Shown here: positions 46,722 through 56,077 of the stretch, in pieces
How the letters are laid out: every line of letters starts with the position of its first letter
How positions within the stretch are numbered: the first letter of the stretch is position 1
Source: Pseudomonadota bacterium
GTDB lineage: Bacteria; Pseudomonadota; Alphaproteobacteria; Rhizobiales; Xanthobacteraceae
Assembly: GCA_023387735.1 (NCBI GenBank)
Contig: JAEWHP010000002.1
Span: 310,001 to 374,000, forward strand
Length of the DNA: 64,000 nucleotides
Reading direction: 5' to 3'
Program-made: the position numbers and the translations under genes
Notes under the pieces: generated by a model
What the model saw: only the letters and a program-made list of their open reading frames with translations
What the model was told of the DNA's origin: nothing
Databases searched by the model: none

Positions 46722-49235
46722 CTACCGCGTCGCGCCGCGCTGGGCGCTAGCCACCGGCGCGGCGGCGCGCACCGGCACGTTCCAGATCTCCTCGGCATAC
46801 TCGCGGATGGTGCGGTCGGAGGAGAACCACGGCATCCGCGCGACGTTGAGGATGGAGGCGCGGGTCCAGGCCGGCACCACCTGCCAGCGGGCGTCGATGC
46901 CGCGCTGCGCCTCGTAGTAGGAATCGAAATCGGCCGAGACCATGTAGTGGTCGAGGTAGCGCAGCGCGTGGCCGATCGAGGCGAAGCGGGCGGGATCGTC
47001 GGGCGAGAACGCGCCGCTCTCGATCGCGGTGATGGCGCGCGCCAGCCGCGGCGAGCGGCTGATCACGTCGGTCGCATCCAGGCCCTGCTTGCGGCGGATC
47101 ATGACGTCGCCGGCTTCCATGCCGAAGATGGCGATGTTCTCCACGCCGACATGGTCGCGAATTTCGATATTGGCGCCGTCGAGCGTGCCGATGGTCAGCG
47201 CGCCGTTGAGCGCCAGCTTCATGTTGCCGGTGCCGGAAGCTTCCATGCCGGCGGTCGAAATCTGCTCGGAAAGGTCGGCGGCGGGAATGATCACTTCGGC
47301 GAGGCTGACATTGTAGTCGGCGAGGAATACGACCTTCAGCCGTCCCGCGACGTCAGGGTCGTTGTTGACGACTTCCGCGACGTCGTTGATCAGCTTGATG
47401 ATCAGTTTGGCGTAGCGATAGCTCGCCGCCGCCTTGCCGGCGAAGATCTTGACCCGCGGCACCCAGTCGCGCTGCGGCTCGTCCTTGATGGCGTGGTACA
47501 GCGCGATCGTCTCGATGATGTTGAGCAATTGCCGCTTGTATTCGTGGATGCGCTTGATCTGGACGTCGAACAGCGCCGACGGATCGACCTTGACGCCGAG
47601 CCGCTCGCCGATCAGCCGCGCCAGCGCCAGCTTGTTCTGGTGCTTGATGTCGCGGAAGCGCTGCTGGAAGGCCTGGTCGCTGGCGCGGGCCTCGATGCGA
47701 TCGAACAGCGAGAAATCGTCGAGCACGGCTTCGCCGCAGACTTCGCGGAGCAGGCCGGTCAGCCGCGGATTGGCGAGCATCAGCCAGCGGCGAAAGGTGA
47801 TGCCGTTGGTCTTGTTGGTGATGCGGCCTGGATAGAGATGGTTGAGATCGTGGAACACGGTCTCCTTCATCAGGTCGGAATGCATCGCCGACACGCCGTT
47901 GATGCGGTGGGAGCCGACAAAGGCAAGTTGCCCCATCCGCACCCGGCGGCCGCTCTTCTCGTCGATCAGCGATACCGAGGCACGGAAATCGATGTCGCCG
48001 GGGCAGCGCTGGTCCGCCAGCGCGAGATGCGCGGCATTGATACGGTAGATGATTTCGAGATGGCGGGGCAGCAGCCGCTCGAACAATTCGACCGGCCAGG
48101 TCTCCAGCGCTTCCGGCAGCAGCGTGTGATTGGTGTAGGACAGCGTCGCCACCGTGAGCTTCCACGCTTCGTCCCAGCGGAAATTATGCAGGTCGACCAG
48201 GATGCGCATCAGCTCGGTAACGGCGAGGCTCGGATGGGTGTCGTTGAGCTGCACCGCGACCTTGGACGGCAGGTTGCGCAACTGTCCGTCGGAAGAGAGG
48301 TGCCGCTTGATCAGGTCCTGCAGCGACGCCGAGACGAAGAAGTATTCCTGCCGCAGCCGCAACTCGCGGCCCGCCGGGCTCTCGTCGTTCGGGTAAAGGA
48401 ATTTGCAGATCGATTCCGCGCGCGCTTCCTCGGCGACGGCGCCGAGGTAGTCGCCGGTGTTGAAGACGTCGAGCCGCAATGGGTCGGGCGAGCGCGCCGA
48501 CCATAGCCGCAGCGCGTTGACGTGATGGCCGCGCCAGCCGACGATCGGGGTGTCGTAGGCGACGGCCTGAACGGTTTCCGCCGGACGCCACGTCGCGCGG
48601 TCGCGCCCGCGGTCGTCGACATGCTCGACATGGCCGCCGAAATGAATGTGGTAGATCACCTCCGCCCGCTGGAATTCCCAGGGGTTGCCGAAGCTCAGCC
48701 ATTCATCGGGATATTCCTGCTGCCAGCCCTGGGCAACGATCTGGCGGAACAGGCCGAAATCGTAGCGGATGCCGTAGCCGATCGCAGGGATGCCCAGCGT
48801 CGCCATGCTCTCCATGAAACACGCTGCGAGCCGCCCCAGGCCGCCATTGCCGAGCGCCGCGTCCGGCTCGCATTTGCGCAGGTCGTCGAGCCCGACGCCG
48901 AGGTCGCCCAGCGCCGCCTCGAACACCGGCAGCAGGCCCATGTTGTTTAGCGCGTCGGTAAACAGGCGGCCGATCAGAAATTCGAGCGAGAGGTAATAGA
49001 CCCGCTTGCTGCCGGCATCGTAGCTCTCTTTCTCGGCGGTCAGCCAGCGGTGGACGATACGGTCGCGCAGCGCCAGCGCCGCGGCCTTGTACCAGTCGCG
49101 CCGGGTCGCCATGCCGGCATCCTTGCCGATCGCAAGCCTGAGCTTGGCGAGAATCGCGCCCTTGATCTCCGCCAGCGCCAGCTCGTCGATCGGCTGGCCC
49201 GGCGCCGGGTAATTCCCTGGGAATTGTTCCTGCAA
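46722..49235 (-). CDS. glgP: Glycogen phosphorylase
   Basis: Releases glucose-1-phosphate from glycogen ends. It is 837 residues from a TTG at 49235, matching the usual bacterial length; the frame continues upstream for 64 codons without family similarity. Early motif DWYKAAALALRDRIVHRW, DKRKIYY-type YYLSLEFLIGRLF, and the PLP-lysine region EASGTGNMKLALNGALTIG are intact. GAGGT lies very close to the TTG, so the exact start is moderately sure. No other glg gene is in the window. Confidence 0.95.
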   Translation of the reverse strand: MQEQFPGNYPAPGQPIDELALAEIKGAILAKLRLAIGKDAGMATRRDWYKAAALALRDRIVHRWLTAEKESYDAGSKRVYYLSLEFLIGRLFTDALNNMGLLPVFEAALGDLGVGLDDLRKCEPDAALGNGGLGRLAACFMESMATLGIPAIGYGIRYDFGLFRQIVAQGWQQEYPDEWLSFGNPWEFQRAEVIYHIHFGGHVEHVDDRGRDRATWRPAETVQAVAYDTPIVGWRGHHVNALRLWSARSPDPLRLDVFNTGDYLGAVAEEARAESICKFLYPNDESPAGRELRLRQEYFFVSASLQDLIKRHLSSDGQLRNLPSKVAVQLNDTHPSLAVTELMRILVDLHNFRWDEAWKLTVATLSYTNHTLLPEALETWPVELFERLLPRHLEIIYRINAAHLALADQRCPGDIDFRASVSLIDEKSGRRVRMGQLAFVGSHRINGVSAMHSDLMKETVFHDLNHLYPGRITNKTNGITFRRWLMLANPRLTGLLREVCGEAVLDDFSLFDRIEARASDQAFQQRFRDIKHQNKLALARLIGERLGVKVDPSALFDVQIKRIHEYKRQLLNIIETIALYHAIKDEPQRDWVPRVKIFAGKAAASYRYAKLIIKLINDVAEVVNNDPDVAGRLKVVFLADYNVSLAEVIIPAADLSEQISTAGMEASGTGNMKLALNGALTIGTLDGANIEIRDHVGVENIAIFGMEAGDVMIRRKQGLDATDVISRSPRLARAITAIESGAFSPDDPARFASIGHALRYLDHYMVSADFDSYYEAQRGIDARWQVVPAWTRASILNVARMPWFSSDRTIREYAEEIWNVPVRAAAPVASAQRGATR

Positions 49236-49430
49236 TACCTCGATCCCTGCAGTTAAGACTGAAACAAAGATACGCGCCTTGCGGCACGATCGAAACCGCT
49301 CGCAGCGAAGTTCTGCACTGCCCTGATATGATTTTATGCAAGGACCGGGCCGATTTCGCGGCATCGGCAAGGCTGCTTTTGGTGAGTATCCGCCGTCGCG
49401 GCGAAGGCCGGGACCCATAACCACCACTGC

Positions 49431-49723
49431 CTAGAGTTGGCCGGACAGGTCGCTCCAATCCGGATTGATTTCTTCAATCAGCCTGATCTTCCAGTATCGC
49501 TGCCATTCTTCAATTGCTTCTCGCGCGAGATCGCCTCTTGCGACGATGTGAACTCCTCGACAAGGACGAGGCGAAACACCTCGTATTGTTTCACGAAATG
49601 GGAGCCATGGCCGCTGCGATGCTGTTCAAGCCGCGCCCGCACATCGCGGGTGACGCCGATATACAGCGTGCCGTACCGGCGGCTCGCGAGAATGTAGACG
49701 TAGTAAGTACCGGCGTTGCGCAT
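49431..49723 (-). pseudogene. GIY-YIG endonuclease-like gene with a frameshift
   Basis: Begins at ATG 49723 with MRNAGTYYVYILASRRYGTL and IGVTRDVRARLEQHRSG, the GIY-YIG (UPF0213-type) nuclease fold of about 97 residues. The frame runs into an early TGA at 49478. In the +1 frame from about 49508 the family's usual end is restored, reading WQRYWKIRLIEEINPDW to a TAG at 49431-49433. One base is therefore missing near the AAGAATGG at 49503-49511. The intact part keeps the nuclease motif, so this is either a recent mutation or a sequencing error. Confidence 0.8.
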
Positions 49724-49893
49724 GGATCGGCCAACCGCGCCTTCGGTGGTTATGGGTCCCGGCCTTCGCCGGGACGACGCGTGGCTATCATCGGAACGAA
49801 TTAAGAACACTTTAGCAAGTAGTTGATATATCATTGTGATTCGACACTGCGTCGACACAACATCTATGGCCTGCCAGAGTTCGTGAGGACTAC

Positions 49894-50325
49894 ATGTCCA
49901 CCATCGCCTTCGATCAATTCGCACTCACCCGCATTGCCGATTTCGCACGATCGCTGTCGCGCCTGCACCAGGCTTCGCGCCGCCAGGTCGTCGACGATGA
50001 CGCCATCGATCGCGAGTTCAACGCCGTTTGCATGTCGGTGTGGGGCTACACCACGGACGATTTCAGCGACGACCTGTTCTCGGACGAGGATCACGCCTTT
50101 CTCGATACGCTGGACGAAGCGCATGCGCGCATCTTCGCGGCCGGGCAGGGCTACGACCTCGTCGACGACCAGGGCATGCTGACGGACTGGTGGGGCTATT
50201 GCTGGATGATACTGGCCGAGAAGCGCGGATTGCTGACGCCGGAAAACCGCGCTGCAGCGCGCGCGGCGATCGAGGAGAAGTATCTCGCGGCACCGAACGT
50301 GATCGGGGTCATCGTCGGGCGGTGA
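49894..50325 (+). CDS. Small acidic protein of unknown function
   Basis: I do not recognise this 143-residue soluble protein. It is mainly helical and acidic, with no signal or membrane segment. A conserved-looking patch VCMSVWGYTTDDFSDDLFS and a Trp-rich segment DWWGYCWMILAEKRG may form a core. Codon use and GC content match the neighbours, so it is likely a real gene. A repeat (family F) follows 7 bases after the stop. Confidence 0.65.
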   Translation: MSTIAFDQFALTRIADFARSLSRLHQASRRQVVDDDAIDREFNAVCMSVWGYTTDDFSDDLFSDEDHAFLDTLDEAHARIFAAGQGYDLVDDQGMLTDWWGYCWMILAEKRGLLTPENRAAARAAIEEKYLAAPNVIGVIVGR

Positions 50326-50332
50326 TTTCCTG

Positions 50333-50410
50333 TCATTCCGGGATGGTGCGTAAGCACCAGACCGGAATCTCGAGATTCCGGGTTCGATGCTTCGCATCGC
50401 CCCGGAATGA
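50333..50410. repeat. Intergenic repeat family F
   Basis: A 78-base element with perfect 10-base inverted ends (TCATTCCGGG / CCCGGAATGA) and inner pairs GTGCGTAAGCAC and CGATGCTTCGCATCG hairpins. It lies between convergent genes, the last ends 13 bases before the DUF2865 stop. Confidence 0.88.
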
Positions 50411-50423
50411 CTATCCCGATATT

Positions 50424-51209
50424 CTAGTTCACTTCCGCCCGTTTCGCCGCTTTCGGCGCCGCCGTCTTCGGTATGCTCGACGTCACCTCGCGCGCGTCCG
50501 GCGTCACGATCTCGCCGACCATTTCGGCGGTCACCGGCGCGACCTTCATTTCGCCGAGCCGCGCGCGGACATCGGCGGTGAGGCCGGGATAGGCGGCAAC
50601 CGGCGTGAATTCGGCGGTGTGGCCCGCGCCCGGACGGGTGCCGCTATAGGCCACCAGGCCGTCCGTGGTGGCGACCACGTCGCCCGGGCGGAGCGAGGTG
50701 TCGAAGGCGAGGTCGACCGGCGCCAGTCCGGACGGGCTGCGGCCGTTGCAGGTGCAATCGGCTTTCAGCGCCTTGCGATAGGCATAGGCGTTTTCACTGT
50801 CGGCATAGCGCTCGCCATTGCTCGCGGCCGCGCCGTCGATGCTGCTGCCGAAAAACACCTTGGTGACGCTGGCCGGACAAAAAGCCTGGCAGGTCTGAAC
50901 CGGTGAGGCGTTGCCGCGCATGGTCAGCGGAAAATACTTGCCGTCGCAGCTGCGCACGCAGAACGCCGGCCCGGATCCCGCCGCGCGCGGCGCCGGTGCG
51001 GGCGCCGGCTGCTGCTGGTTGAGGCCGAACGGATCGGCAAAGAAGTTGGCCTGCCGCGGCTGCTGCTTCTGGGCGCCGCCGAAGAAGAAATCGAACAGGC
51101 CTTCGGCGGAGACGCTGCCGGGTGCGAGAATGAGGGAACCCGCCAATGTGGCTGCGGCAACGAATGTCGCGCGGCGCCGCACGCGCGAAAAAGGAAACTC
51201 GGTACGCAA
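50424..51209 (-). CDS. DUF2865 exported protein, paralogue 2
   Basis: A 261-residue paralogue of the protein at 14866-15471. The shared core is CVRSCDGKYFPL, QAFCPAS, FGSSID, GERYADSENA-YAYRKALKAD and CTCNGRSPSGLAPVD. It has about 50 extra residues at the C-terminus (VTAEMVGEIVTPDAREVTSS). A signal-like N-terminus is present. The start is a TTG at 51209; an in-frame TAA two codons upstream and GGTGGAG 8 bases before it fix this. The homologous position in paralogue 1 is just after its ATG. Confidence 0.83.
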   Translation of the reverse strand: MRTEFPFSRVRRRATFVAAATLAGSLILAPGSVSAEGLFDFFFGGAQKQQPRQANFFADPFGLNQQQPAPAPAPRAAGSGPAFCVRSCDGKYFPLTMRGNASPVQTCQAFCPASVTKVFFGSSIDGAAASNGERYADSENAYAYRKALKADCTCNGRSPSGLAPVDLAFDTSLRPGDVVATTDGLVAYSGTRPGAGHTAEFTPVAAYPGLTADVRARLGEMKVAPVTAEMVGEIVTPDAREVTSSIPKTAAPKAAKRAEVN

Positions 51210-51383
51210 CGCTTACTCCACCCAACGCAACCATACGCGCTGAAGCGCTGGAGGCTTCAGCCGGGGGTAACCTTAATGCGCGATGGTAAACGAGCGGTTG
51301 AGCCTGGCTGAGGGGCGAAGAGAAATGCGATGCGCTCTCGTCATGGCCGGGTCGAAGTCCGGGCGTGACGACGTTGTGAGCGA

Positions 51384-51947
51384 TCAGCTCTTCAGGAACT
51401 CACTCGCCTTGTACAGCGCGCGAAATTCCAGCCCGGCTTCCGCAAAGGTTTCGCTCGCGCCTTCTTCGCGGTCCACCATGGTGAGGACCAGGACGATCTC
51501 GCCGCCGGCGTCGCGTACGGCTTCGACCGCCTTCAGCGCCGAGCCGCCGGTCGTGGTGACGTCTTCGACGATCACGATGCGCTTGCCTTGCAGGCTCTCG
51601 CCCTTGGCGAGGCCTTCCACCGCCAGCCGGGCGCCGTGTTCCTTCGGCTTCTTGCGGACGAAGAAGGCCGCGATCGGGTGACCCTTGATCCATGACCACT
51701 GCGCGATCGCGCCCGCCAGCGGCACCGCGCCCATCTCCAGCCCGCCGATGAAATCGAGGTTGTCGTCCTTCAGCGCCTCATAGGTCAGTTCGGCCAGCAG
51801 CGTTGCGCCTTCGGGATCGAGCATGGTCGGCTTGAGGTTGAAGTAGAAGTCGCTCTTGCGGCCCGAAGCCAGCGTGATCTCGCCGCGGCCGAACGAACGC
51901 TTGCGGATGATCTCGGCGAGGCGGGCGCGGGAGGCGGATTTGGACAA
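51384..51947 (-). CDS. pyrE: Orotate phosphoribosyltransferase
   Basis: Joins orotate to PRPP in pyrimidine synthesis. 187 residues, the short form of the enzyme. The PRPP motif is RIVIVEDVTTTGGSA, with the FYFNLKPTMLDPEGA and FIGGLEMGAVPLA loops. Translation starts at a TTG (51947) that matches the family start; no ATG is available near it. It is divergent from the GST gene. Confidence 0.94.
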   Translation of the reverse strand: MSKSASRARLAEIIRKRSFGRGEITLASGRKSDFYFNLKPTMLDPEGATLLAELTYEALKDDNLDFIGGLEMGAVPLAGAIAQWSWIKGHPIAAFFVRKKPKEHGARLAVEGLAKGESLQGKRIVIVEDVTTTGGSALKAVEAVRDAGGEIVLVLTMVDREEGASETFAEAGLEFRALYKASEFLKS

Positions 51948-52144
51948 GGCGGTTTTCCCAGTGCGGCGTTTGAGGCGGGCCGCAATCTATCGGCGGCGTC
52001 CGGCACATTCCAGCGCCGATCCATTGCCGTCAACAGGGCACGGTGTCTCGCCGGAACGCAGGGACGGCATTCGGAAAGGCCCGTTGTAAGACCCTTCGGT
52101 TCCGCGCTAGGGGAGGGGCAAAGCTTCTTTTGGGGGAAACCGGA

Positions 52145-52771
52145 ATGACCATCGAGCTGCACACCTGGAACACGCCGAACGGCCGCAAAATCTCGGTAGC
52201 ACTCGAGGAAATGGGGCTGCCGTACAAGGTGATCCCGGTGAACATCAGCAAGGGCGAGCAGATGGCGCCCGCTTTCCTCAAGATCAGCCCGAACAACAAG
52301 ATCCCCGCCATAGTCGATCCCGACGGCCCCGGCGGCAAGCCGGTCAGCATCTTCGAGTCCGGTGCGATCCTTTTGTATCTCGGCGAGAAGACCGGCAAGT
52401 TCCTGCCGAAGCCGCTCGCCGAACGCATCCCCGTCTATGAATGGCTGATGTGGCAGATGGGCGGCTTCGGGCCGATGCCCGGCCAGGTGCACCACTTCAT
52501 CGCGCTGGAGAACGAAACCGACCGCGCCTACGGCCTGAAACGTTACATGGCCGAAACGCGAAGGCTCTACGGCGTGCTGGACCGGCGGCTGGAAGGGCGC
52601 GAATTCGTCGCCGACGGCCTCTCGGTCGCTGACTTCGCCATCCTCGGCTGGGCCTGGCGCCACCCGCGCCACAAGGTCGAGCTGAAGGATTTTCCCAACG
52701 TCGAGCGCTGGTACAACGCGCTGATGGCCCGCCCGGCGACCAAGCGTGGCATGGAAGCGAAGCTGGATTGA
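52145..52771 (+). CDS. Glutathione S-transferase, YfcG/YghU-like (Nu class)
   Basis: A 208-residue GST. The N-terminal thioredoxin fold contains NTPNGRKISVALEEMGLPY, the Thr/Asn motif that replaces the catalytic Tyr/Ser in YfcG-type enzymes, which act as disulfide-bond reductases on glutathione disulfides. IPAIVDPDGPGGKPVSIFES is the GSH-binding cis-Pro region. The C-terminal helical domain has VADGLSVADFAILGW. ATG at 52145 follows GGGGGAAA. Confidence 0.9.
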   Translation: MTIELHTWNTPNGRKISVALEEMGLPYKVIPVNISKGEQMAPAFLKISPNNKIPAIVDPDGPGGKPVSIFESGAILLYLGEKTGKFLPKPLAERIPVYEWLMWQMGGFGPMPGQVHHFIALENETDRAYGLKRYMAETRRLYGVLDRRLEGREFVADGLSVADFAILGWAWRHPRHKVELKDFPNVERWYNALMARPATKRGMEAKLD

Positions 52772-52780
52772 GGTTTCTTC

Positions 52781-52803
52781 CTTCTCCCACAAGGGGAGAA
52801 GGA
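52781..52803. repeat. Partial repeat of family C (one end only)
   Basis: TTCTCCCACAAGGGGAGAAG is a self-complementary stretch identical to the right end of family C copies 1 and 2. It sits between the convergent GST and polA genes and could act as a short terminator hairpin. Confidence 0.75.
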
Positions 52804-52820
52804 AGTAACTCGCACCTCGC

Positions 52821-55800
52821 TTAGTGCGCCTCGTCCCAATTGTTCGCCGCCCGCGCATCGACCTGCAGCGGCAGCGACAGCACTACCGCGGGGAATGGCG
52901 CGTCCTGCATCACGTGCTGCACCACCGGCAGCGTCGCCGCCACCTCGTTCTCGGGCACTTCGAAGATCAGTTCGTCGTGAACTTGCAAGAGCATCTGCGC
53001 GGAAAGCTTCTTCTCCGCGAGCGCATCCTCCATCCGGATCATGGCGCGGCGGATGATGTCGGCCGCGGTGCCCTGCAGGCGCGCGTTGATCGATGCGCGC
53101 TCGTTGAAGGCGCGGACCGAGGCGTTGGAGGCCTTGATATCAGGGTAGTACATCTTGCGGCCGAACAGCGTGGTGACATAGCCGTTCTTGCGGCATGCTT
53201 CCTTGGTCTCGTCCATGTAGGCGCGGATGCCCGGAAAGCGCTCAAAGTACTTCTTGATGTAGGCCGAGGCTTCCTCGCGGGCGATGCCGAGCTGATTGGC
53301 GAGCCCGAATGCCGAGATGCCGTAGATGATGCCAAAATTGATCGCCTTCGCCCGGCGGCGGATCTCGCTTGGCATGTCCTTGATCGGCACGCCGAACATC
53401 TCTGATGCCGTCATGGCGTGAATGTCGAGCCCGTCGCGGAACGCCTGCTTCAGCACCGGGATATCGGCGATCTCGGCCAGCAGCCGCAGCTCGATCTGCG
53501 AATAGTCCGCCGATACGAGTTTGTGCCCGGGCGTTGCGACAAAGGCGCGGCGGATCTTGCGGCCGTCCTCGGTACGAACCGGAATGTTCTGCAGGTTCGG
53601 CTCGTTGGACGACAGCCGCCCGGTGGTGGTCGCGGCCAGCGCGTAGGTCGTGTGCACGCGATGGGTCTGCGGATGGACATAGTTCGGCAGCGCGTCGGTG
53701 TAGGTCGATTTCAGTTTCGACACCTGTCGCCATTCCAGGATCTTCCTGGGAAATTCATGGCCCTGTTCGGCGAGTTCGTCGAGGATCTGTGCCGAGGTCG
53801 ACCACGCGCCGGTCTTGGTCTTGGTGCCGCCGGGGATGCCCATCTTGCCGAACAGGATGTCGCCGATCTGCTTGGGGCTGCCGACATTGATCGGCTCGCC
53901 AGCCAGTTCCTGCAGTTCGGCTTCGACGCGCGCGGCGGTCTGGGCGAAATCCCCTGACAGCCTCGACAGCACCTGCCGGTCGATCGAGATGCCGCGCCGC
54001 TCCATCCGAGCCAGCACCGAGATCAGCGGCCGCTCCAGCGTTTCGTAGACCACCGTCATCCGCTCGGCGACCAGGCGCGGCTTCAGCACACGCCAAAGCC
54101 TATAAATCACGTCGGCGCTTTCGGCCGAATATTCGGCGGCCTTGTCGATCGCGATCTGGTCAAACGTCAGCTTGTTCTTGCCGCTGCCGGTGAGTTCGCC
54201 GTAGTTGATCACGGCGTGGCCGAGCCACCGCTCGGCCAGCGACTCCTGGCCGTGCGCGTTGCGTCCGGCATCGAGCGCATAGGACATCAACTGCGCGTCG
54301 TCATGGTTGCGCAGCGTGATGCCGTGCTGCGCCAGCATCACGGCATTGAATTTGATGTTGAAGCCGATCTTGAGGATGCCGGCCGATTCCAGCACCGGCT
54401 TCAGCGCTGCGAGCGCGTCGGCGGCCTTGATCTGGTCCGGGGCAAGGCCGGCATCGAACAGGCCGGTGCCGCCGCCGGATTGTTTGTGGGCAAGCGGGAC
54501 GTAACAGGCATCGTTGGGCGCAAGCGCGAGTGCGATACCGGATATTTCGGCCTGCATCGGGTCGATCGAGTCCGACATCGCCTCGATGACGAGATGGCCG
54601 GTATCGTGCACGCGCGCTATCCAGGCCTCGAGTTGGTCGATGCTGCCGATGGTCTGGTATTTCTTGCGATCGAACGCGATCTTCCGAATGGCTTCCTCGC
54701 GCGCCGCGGCGAGCGAGATCGGCGTGCCCTTCGGGCTTGCGGCCTTGTCTTCCCTGGCTGCTCCGGGCTTTGCGGCCGGGGTCGCGGCGCCTGCAAAGAG
54801 ATCGCCGGATGTGCCGGACGATTTGTTGGTCGGCGCGGCGGACGCCGCATCCTTGGCGCCCGCGCTCTTGTTCGCCGCATCCGCTTCCACATCAGACGGA
54901 TCGATGTGCGAATAGTCGGCGACACGGCGGGTGAGGGTGGAGAACTCCATCGCCTTCAAAAACGCAATCAGCTTGCGCGCATCGGGCTCGTGCACCGCGA
55001 GGTCGTCGAGCGGCACTTCGAGGTCGACCTTGTCGTCGAGCAGCACCAGCTGCCGCGAGATCCGCGCCTTCTCGGCGTTCTCGATCAGCGCCTCGCGCCG
55101 CTTCGGCTGCTTGATCTCAGTGGCGCGGAACAGCAGCTGTTCGAGATCGCCATACTCGACGATCAATTGCGCCGCGGTCTTGATGCCGATGCCGGGAACG
55201 CCGGGCACGTTGTCGGTGGAGTCGCCCGCCAGCGCCTGCACCTCGACCACCTTCTCCGGCGGCACGCCGAATTTCTCGATCACCTCCGGGATGCCGATAC
55301 GGCGATCCTTCATGGTGTCGTACATCACGACCTTGTCGGTCACGAGCTGCATCAGGTCCTTGTCTGACGATACGATGGTGGTGGTGGCGCCGCGCTCGCT
55401 GCCGAGCCGCGCATAGGTCGCGATCAGGTCGTCGGCCTCGAAGCCGGCCTGCTCCAGGCAGGGCAGGTCGAACGCACGCACCGCCTCGCGGATCAGTGCG
55501 AACTGCGGAATCAGATCGTCCGGCGCCGGCGGCCGGTGCGCCTTGTAGTCTGGATAGAGCTTGTTGCGGAACGTGATCTCTGACTTGTCGAAGATGATCG
55601 CCAGGTGCGTCGGCCGGTTGTCCTCGGGCATGTCGCGCAACAGCTTCCACAGCATGTTGCAGAAGCCGAGCACGGCGTTGACCTGCAGCCCGTCGGACTT
55701 GCGGTTCAGGGGCGGCAGCGCGTGATAGGCGCGGAAAATGTAGGAGGAACCGTCGACCAGGAAGATGTGGTCGCCCTTGCCGGGTTGTTTGGCAGGCGCC

Positions 55801-55871
55801 TTCGCTTCAGCCTTGGCAGGGGCTTTGGCGGCAACGGGTTTCGCGGTGGCTTTGGGGGCTGATTTCGGCAT
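52821..55871 (-). CDS. polA: DNA polymerase I with a degenerate 3'-5' exonuclease site
   Basis: A 1016-residue Pol I for primer removal and gap filling. A Lys/Ala/Pro-rich tail (1-32) precedes the 5' nuclease (33-290), a long flexible linker (about 335-400, not in E. coli), the 3'-5' exonuclease fold (about 415-600) and the polymerase (about 620-1016). The polymerase motifs are normal: DYSQIELRLLAEI, KAINFGIIYGISAFG and VHDELIFEVPE. The exonuclease catalytic acids are changed: E. coli D355, E357, D424 and D501 correspond to E430, M432, N509 and S585. The fold remains, so proofreading is probably lost. Confidence 0.95.
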   Translation of the reverse strand: MPKSAPKATAKPVAAKAPAKAEAKAPAKQPGKGDHIFLVDGSSYIFRAYHALPPLNRKSDGLQVNAVLGFCNMLWKLLRDMPEDNRPTHLAIIFDKSEITFRNKLYPDYKAHRPPAPDDLIPQFALIREAVRAFDLPCLEQAGFEADDLIATYARLGSERGATTTIVSSDKDLMQLVTDKVVMYDTMKDRRIGIPEVIEKFGVPPEKVVEVQALAGDSTDNVPGVPGIGIKTAAQLIVEYGDLEQLLFRATEIKQPKRREALIENAEKARISRQLVLLDDKVDLEVPLDDLAVHEPDARKLIAFLKAMEFSTLTRRVADYSHIDPSDVEADAANKSAGAKDAASAAPTNKSSGTSGDLFAGAATPAAKPGAAREDKAASPKGTPISLAAAREEAIRKIAFDRKKYQTIGSIDQLEAWIARVHDTGHLVIEAMSDSIDPMQAEISGIALALAPNDACYVPLAHKQSGGGTGLFDAGLAPDQIKAADALAALKPVLESAGILKIGFNIKFNAVMLAQHGITLRNHDDAQLMSYALDAGRNAHGQESLAERWLGHAVINYGELTGSGKNKLTFDQIAIDKAAEYSAESADVIYRLWRVLKPRLVAERMTVVYETLERPLISVLARMERRGISIDRQVLSRLSGDFAQTAARVEAELQELAGEPINVGSPKQIGDILFGKMGIPGGTKTKTGAWSTSAQILDELAEQGHEFPRKILEWRQVSKLKSTYTDALPNYVHPQTHRVHTTYALAATTTGRLSSNEPNLQNIPVRTEDGRKIRRAFVATPGHKLVSADYSQIELRLLAEIADIPVLKQAFRDGLDIHAMTASEMFGVPIKDMPSEIRRRAKAINFGIIYGISAFGLANQLGIAREEASAYIKKYFERFPGIRAYMDETKEACRKNGYVTTLFGRKMYYPDIKASNASVRAFNERASINARLQGTAADIIRRAMIRMEDALAEKKLSAQMLLQVHDELIFEVPENEVAATLPVVQHVMQDAPFPAVVLSLPLQVDARAANNWDEAH

Positions 55872-55960
55872 GGCCGAAATTTAGGGATTTTTGCGCGGAT
55901 TGACAGCCTCGGGGGACTGTTTTTGAGCCCAATACACACCCATCCTGATCCACGTTCCGC

Positions 55961-56061
55961 CGTCATCACCCGCGGAGGCGGGTGATCCAGTACGCCGCGG
56001 CAGTTGTGTTCAACCGAGGAAGCCCGGCGTACTGGGTCGCCGGTCAAGCCGGGCGATGACA
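55961..56061. repeat. Intergenic repeat family G
   Basis: An inverted-repeat element: CGTCATCACCCG...GATCCAGTACGCCG / CGGCGTACTGGGTCGCC...CGGGCGATGAC. Non-coding. It lies between polA and the acyltransferase gene, 16 bases before the latter's stop. Confidence 0.85.
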
Positions 56062-56077
56062 GTCGGGATGGGGAAGA

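Noticed and set aside
46719..48506. A 595-codon plus-strand open frame opposite glgP
   Set aside because: Shadow of the glycogen phosphorylase; no domain signature.
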